Assembly: GCA_903820655.1 (NCBI GenBank)
Contig: CAIJIA010000158.1
Span: 1 to 8,035, forward strand
Direction of reading: 5' to 3'
Source of the DNA: an uncultured Chloroflexota bacterium
Lineage (GTDB): Bacteria > Chloroflexota > Limnocylindria > Limnocylindrales > Limnocylindraceae
Length of the DNA stretch: 8,035 nucleotides
Part shown: positions 6,666-8,035 of the stretch, one piece after another
How positions within the stretch are numbered: position 1 is the stretch's first letter
How the letters are laid out: each line of letters opens with the position of its first letter
Position numbers and translations under genes: made by a program
The notes under the pieces: generated by a model
What the model saw: the letters and a program-made list of their open reading frames with translations, nothing else
The model's database searches: none
What the model was told of the DNA's origin: nothing

Positions 6666-7393
6666 CCTTCGCGATCGGCCTTGTCGCGACCGAGAATCTT
6701 GCGCCAACCGTGCGATGTCTTCCGAATGCCGTCGGCGCCGGCTGGGCCATCAACCTCGCCCGCCTTAGGCAGCTTCGCTGGATCGGCGGCGCTACCAGCC
6801 TCGGGCTCGGGGAGTGCCCACCCGTTGAATGCGGTTGCCGCCTTGTTTAGTCCGCTACGCGCCCACATCTCGATCGCCTCACCTGCGGCGGCGTCAATCT
6901 CGGGAAGCCGTAGTCGCTCGGCGGCGGTGAACTCTCCGAGCACATGCTGGTGCGCGGTTCCTGACTCGCGCGGGTCGCCAATGCCCACACGTAGACGCGG
7001 GTACTTGTCGGTGCCAAGCTCGTCGGTGATGGAGGTGAGGCCGTTGTGCCCTCCGGCACTCCCCCCCTCGCGGAATCGGAGCGTGCCGAACGGCAAGCTG
7101 AAGTCGTCGACAACGACAAGGAGTGCGGTGAGTGGCACGCGCTCGGCGGCGAGCAGCTTGCGCACCGCAATGCCAGATTCATTCATGAAGGTATCGGGCT
7201 TCGCCATCACGAGGTCGAGGCCGAGCACGCGACCGGCATGCACCATCGCCGCGTCGCGCTTCTTGCCACCGCCACGCCAGTTGACGCGATCGGCAAACGC
7301 GTCCAGCACCAGCCAGGCGATGTTGTGTCGGGTGTAGCGGTATTTATCGCCAGGGTTACCGAGGCCAACAACGAGGCGGCGATCCTGACTCAT
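6662..7393 (-). CDS. pth: Peptidyl-tRNA hydrolase with C-terminal extension
   Basis: Pth cleaves the ester bond of peptidyl-tRNAs that drop off ribosomes, freeing tRNA for reuse, and is normally essential. Of 243 residues, 1-190 form the standard bacterial enzyme: VVGLGNPGDKYRYTRHN (8-24) carries N13 and the catalytic histidine H23, KPDTFMNESG (65-74) carries M70 and N71, VVVDDFSLPFG (93-103) supplies the catalytic-site aspartate, and GGHNGL (114-119) carries N117. All residues that matter in the E. coli enzyme have counterparts. E. coli Pth has 194 residues, so about 53 extra residues follow the core. They begin acidic and proline/alanine-rich and end basic (RKTSHGWRKILGRDK). The ATG at 7393 is chosen because it overlaps the ybeY stop by 4 bp (ATGA), has a good Shine-Dalgarno site, and puts the GLGNPG motif at the usual distance. 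The reading frame stays open to 7492, but that part has no family similarity. Confidence 0.96.
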   Translation of the reverse strand: MSQDRRLVVGLGNPGDKYRYTRHNIAWLVLDAFADRVNWRGGGKKRDAAMVHAGRVLGLDLVMAKPDTFMNESGIAVRKLLAAERVPLTALLVVVDDFSLPFGTLRFREGGSAGGHNGLTSITDELGTDKYPRLRVGIGDPRESGTAHQHVLGEFTAAERLRLPEIDAAAGEAIEMWARSGLNKAATAFNGWALPEPEAGSAADPAKLPKAGEVDGPAGADGIRKTSHGWRKILGRDKADREG

Positions 7394-7947
7394 GCGCTCG
7401 CCCTCATCGCGCGCGTATGGGCGCGCAGGATGCGCTCCTGTTCCGCCCACATCGCCGTGCGACCGGCGGGTGTTCGGTGATCCCATCCGCACAGGTGCAG
7501 CGCACCATGCACGGCGAGGAGTCGCAGCTCGTCGGCCGGCGCGTGGCTCGTTGCACCATCGGTGCCGCCGTGTCCTTCGCGTGCCTGTTCAATCGCGCGG
7601 TCGATGCTGATGACAATGTCGCCGAGTGGGAGTGTTTCTCCGCTCACGATCGGGGCAGCAACCTTATGCGCGGCGCGGCGCGCGGTGCCGGGTCGCGCGG
7701 GGTACGCGGTTGGCTCGAGGAGCGGGAAGCTCAACACATCGGTGGCGCCACGCTTCTTCATCTGCGATTCGTTCAGTGCGGTGATCTCGTTGTCATCAAC
7801 GAGGGTGACGACCGCCTCGCCACTCTTCGGCGCACCAGAAACGCGGAGGGCGCGCTCAACCAGGGCACGAAGTTCGGTAGCGGTGACGGTGATGCCGCCG
7901 CGCCTGCGGCGCACGATGCGCGCGCGCGGCCCGGAGCTGCGGCTCAT
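7390..7947 (-). CDS. ybeY: Endoribonuclease YbeY (rRNA maturation factor)
   Basis: YbeY is a zinc-dependent single-strand endoribonuclease needed for 16S rRNA 3'-end processing and 70S ribosome quality control. The 185-residue protein has the family signature HGALHLCGWDH, with zinc ligands H147, H151 and H157 in the H-x3-H-x5-H pattern. Upstream are the conserved RGATDVLSFP (66-75) and GDIVIS (109-114) segments. It is longer than the roughly 155-residue E. coli protein. The extra length lies in a segment of about 33 residues between DVLSFP and GDIVIS (76-108) and a glycine-rich loop (125-137) just before the zinc site. The N-terminus has a very basic stretch (RARIVRRRRGG, 8-18) that could help RNA contact. 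The ATG at 7947 overlaps the stop codon of the preceding YqeY-like gene by 4 bp (ATGA), and its own stop overlaps the pth start in the same way, so the three genes are probably translationally coupled. Confidence 0.95.
   Translation of the reverse strand: MSRSSGPRARIVRRRRGGITVTATELRALVERALRVSGAPKSGEAVVTLVDDNEITALNESQMKKRGATDVLSFPLLEPTAYPARPGTARRAAHKVAAPIVSGETLPLGDIVISIDRAIEQAREGHGGTDGATSHAPADELRLLAVHGALHLCGWDHRTPAGRTAMWAEQERILRAHTRAMRASA
7401..7405 (-). promoter_or_regulatory. Ribosome binding site of pth
   Basis: GAGGG on the minus strand lies 7 bases before the ATG at 7393, inside the end of ybeY. It is the clearest Shine-Dalgarno site in the window and decides the pth start against longer in-frame alternatives upstream. 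It also suggests pth is translated at a higher independent rate than neighbours that rely on overlap alone. Confidence 0.65.
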
Positions 7948-8035
7948 CCGCGTGCGGCGAGCGCCGCGGTGACCTTCCCCGAAAGGACCTTTCCATCGAC
8001 ACGGCCCTTGGTCTTCGGTCCGAGCCAGCCCATGA
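7944..8035 (-). CDS. yqeY: GatB/YqeY-domain protein, C-terminal end only (runs off right edge)
   Basis: Only the last 29 codons before a TGA at 7944-7946 are in the window. They read MGWLGPKTKGRVDGK, then VLSGKVTAALAARG. This matches the end of YqeY-type proteins, where a V-M-G-x-x-x-x-K-x-K-G-R-x-D-G-K segment precedes a final short helix and binds the tRNA-like partner in the related GatB tail domain. YqeY is a small cytoplasmic protein whose role is thought to involve tRNA or amidotransferase-like function but is not settled. The stop codon overlaps the ybeY ATG by 4 bp, which puts this gene at the head of the visible operon. With so few residues the alternative of GatB itself cannot be fully excluded, but the KGRVDGK pattern and the neighbours favour YqeY. 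Confidence 0.7.
   Translation of the reverse strand, partial: MGWLGPKTKGRVDGKVLSGKVTAALAARG

Noticed and set aside
6666..6707. Upstream TTG start for mfd, giving 14 extra residues.
   Set aside because: Although a GGAAGA lies about 10 bases before it, the extra residues are Arg/Ser-rich with no family similarity, and the GTG at 6665 forms a GTGA overlap with the pth stop like the neighbouring junctions.
7394..7492. N-terminal extension of pth by 33 codons.
   Set aside because: The extension is translated from the coding end of ybeY in another frame, has no Pth similarity, and the ATG at 7393 has a clear Shine-Dalgarno site and an ATGA overlap.
1..8035. tRNA genes, CRISPR arrays, insertion sequences or direct repeats.
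   Set aside because: I saw no cloverleaf-like segment, spaced repeats, transposase motif or terminal repeats. Coding sequence fills nearly the whole window.

Overview
This is a dense, high-G+C bacterial chromosomal segment. Every gene I can support lies on the minus strand, so it is read from right to left. The content is mostly core housekeeping, with no mobile elements, RNA genes, CRISPR arrays or phage-like genes visible. The G+C-rich codon use, alternative GTG starts, stop/start overlaps and weak Shine-Dalgarno sites fit a slow-growing high-G+C soil or aquatic lineage. I lean towards Gemmatimonadota, but this is an impression from overall character and is not shown by a marker gene.

In transcription order the layout is as follows. 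The last 29 codons of a GatB/YqeY-domain protein (right edge) overlap ybeY (rRNA maturation endoribonuclease). ybeY overlaps pth (peptidyl-tRNA hydrolase), which overlaps mfd (transcription-repair coupling factor). These three junctions share 4 bp each (ATGA, ATGA, GTGA). Then come apt (adenine phosphoribosyltransferase, 9-bp gap), a divergent eIF2B/MtnA-fold protein with a Tat-like N-terminus (8-bp gap), a GNAT acetyltransferase (1-bp TGATG overlap) and, after about 50 bp, the start of manC (mannose-1-phosphate guanylyltransferase), which runs off the left edge. The spacing suggests one polycistronic unit at least from yqeY to the GNAT gene. manC may be the last member or have its own control.

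The right half groups functions that keep translation and transcription running: tRNA-related YqeY, rRNA processing and ribosome quality control by YbeY, recycling of dropped-off peptidyl-tRNA by Pth, and clearance of stalled RNA polymerase by Mfd. The left half turns to metabolism: purine salvage (Apt), a protein of the sugar-phosphate isomerase fold that seems to have lost its catalytic cysteine, an acetyltransferase of unknown substrate, and GDP-mannose synthesis for surface polysaccharide.

The most unusual item is the 406-residue eIF2B/MtnA-like protein at 1372-2592. It contains no cysteine at all, has lost key isomerase residues, and begins with a twin-arginine-like leader followed by a probably disordered linker. 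The rest is largely conventional, and I did not find a convincing new multi-gene system.
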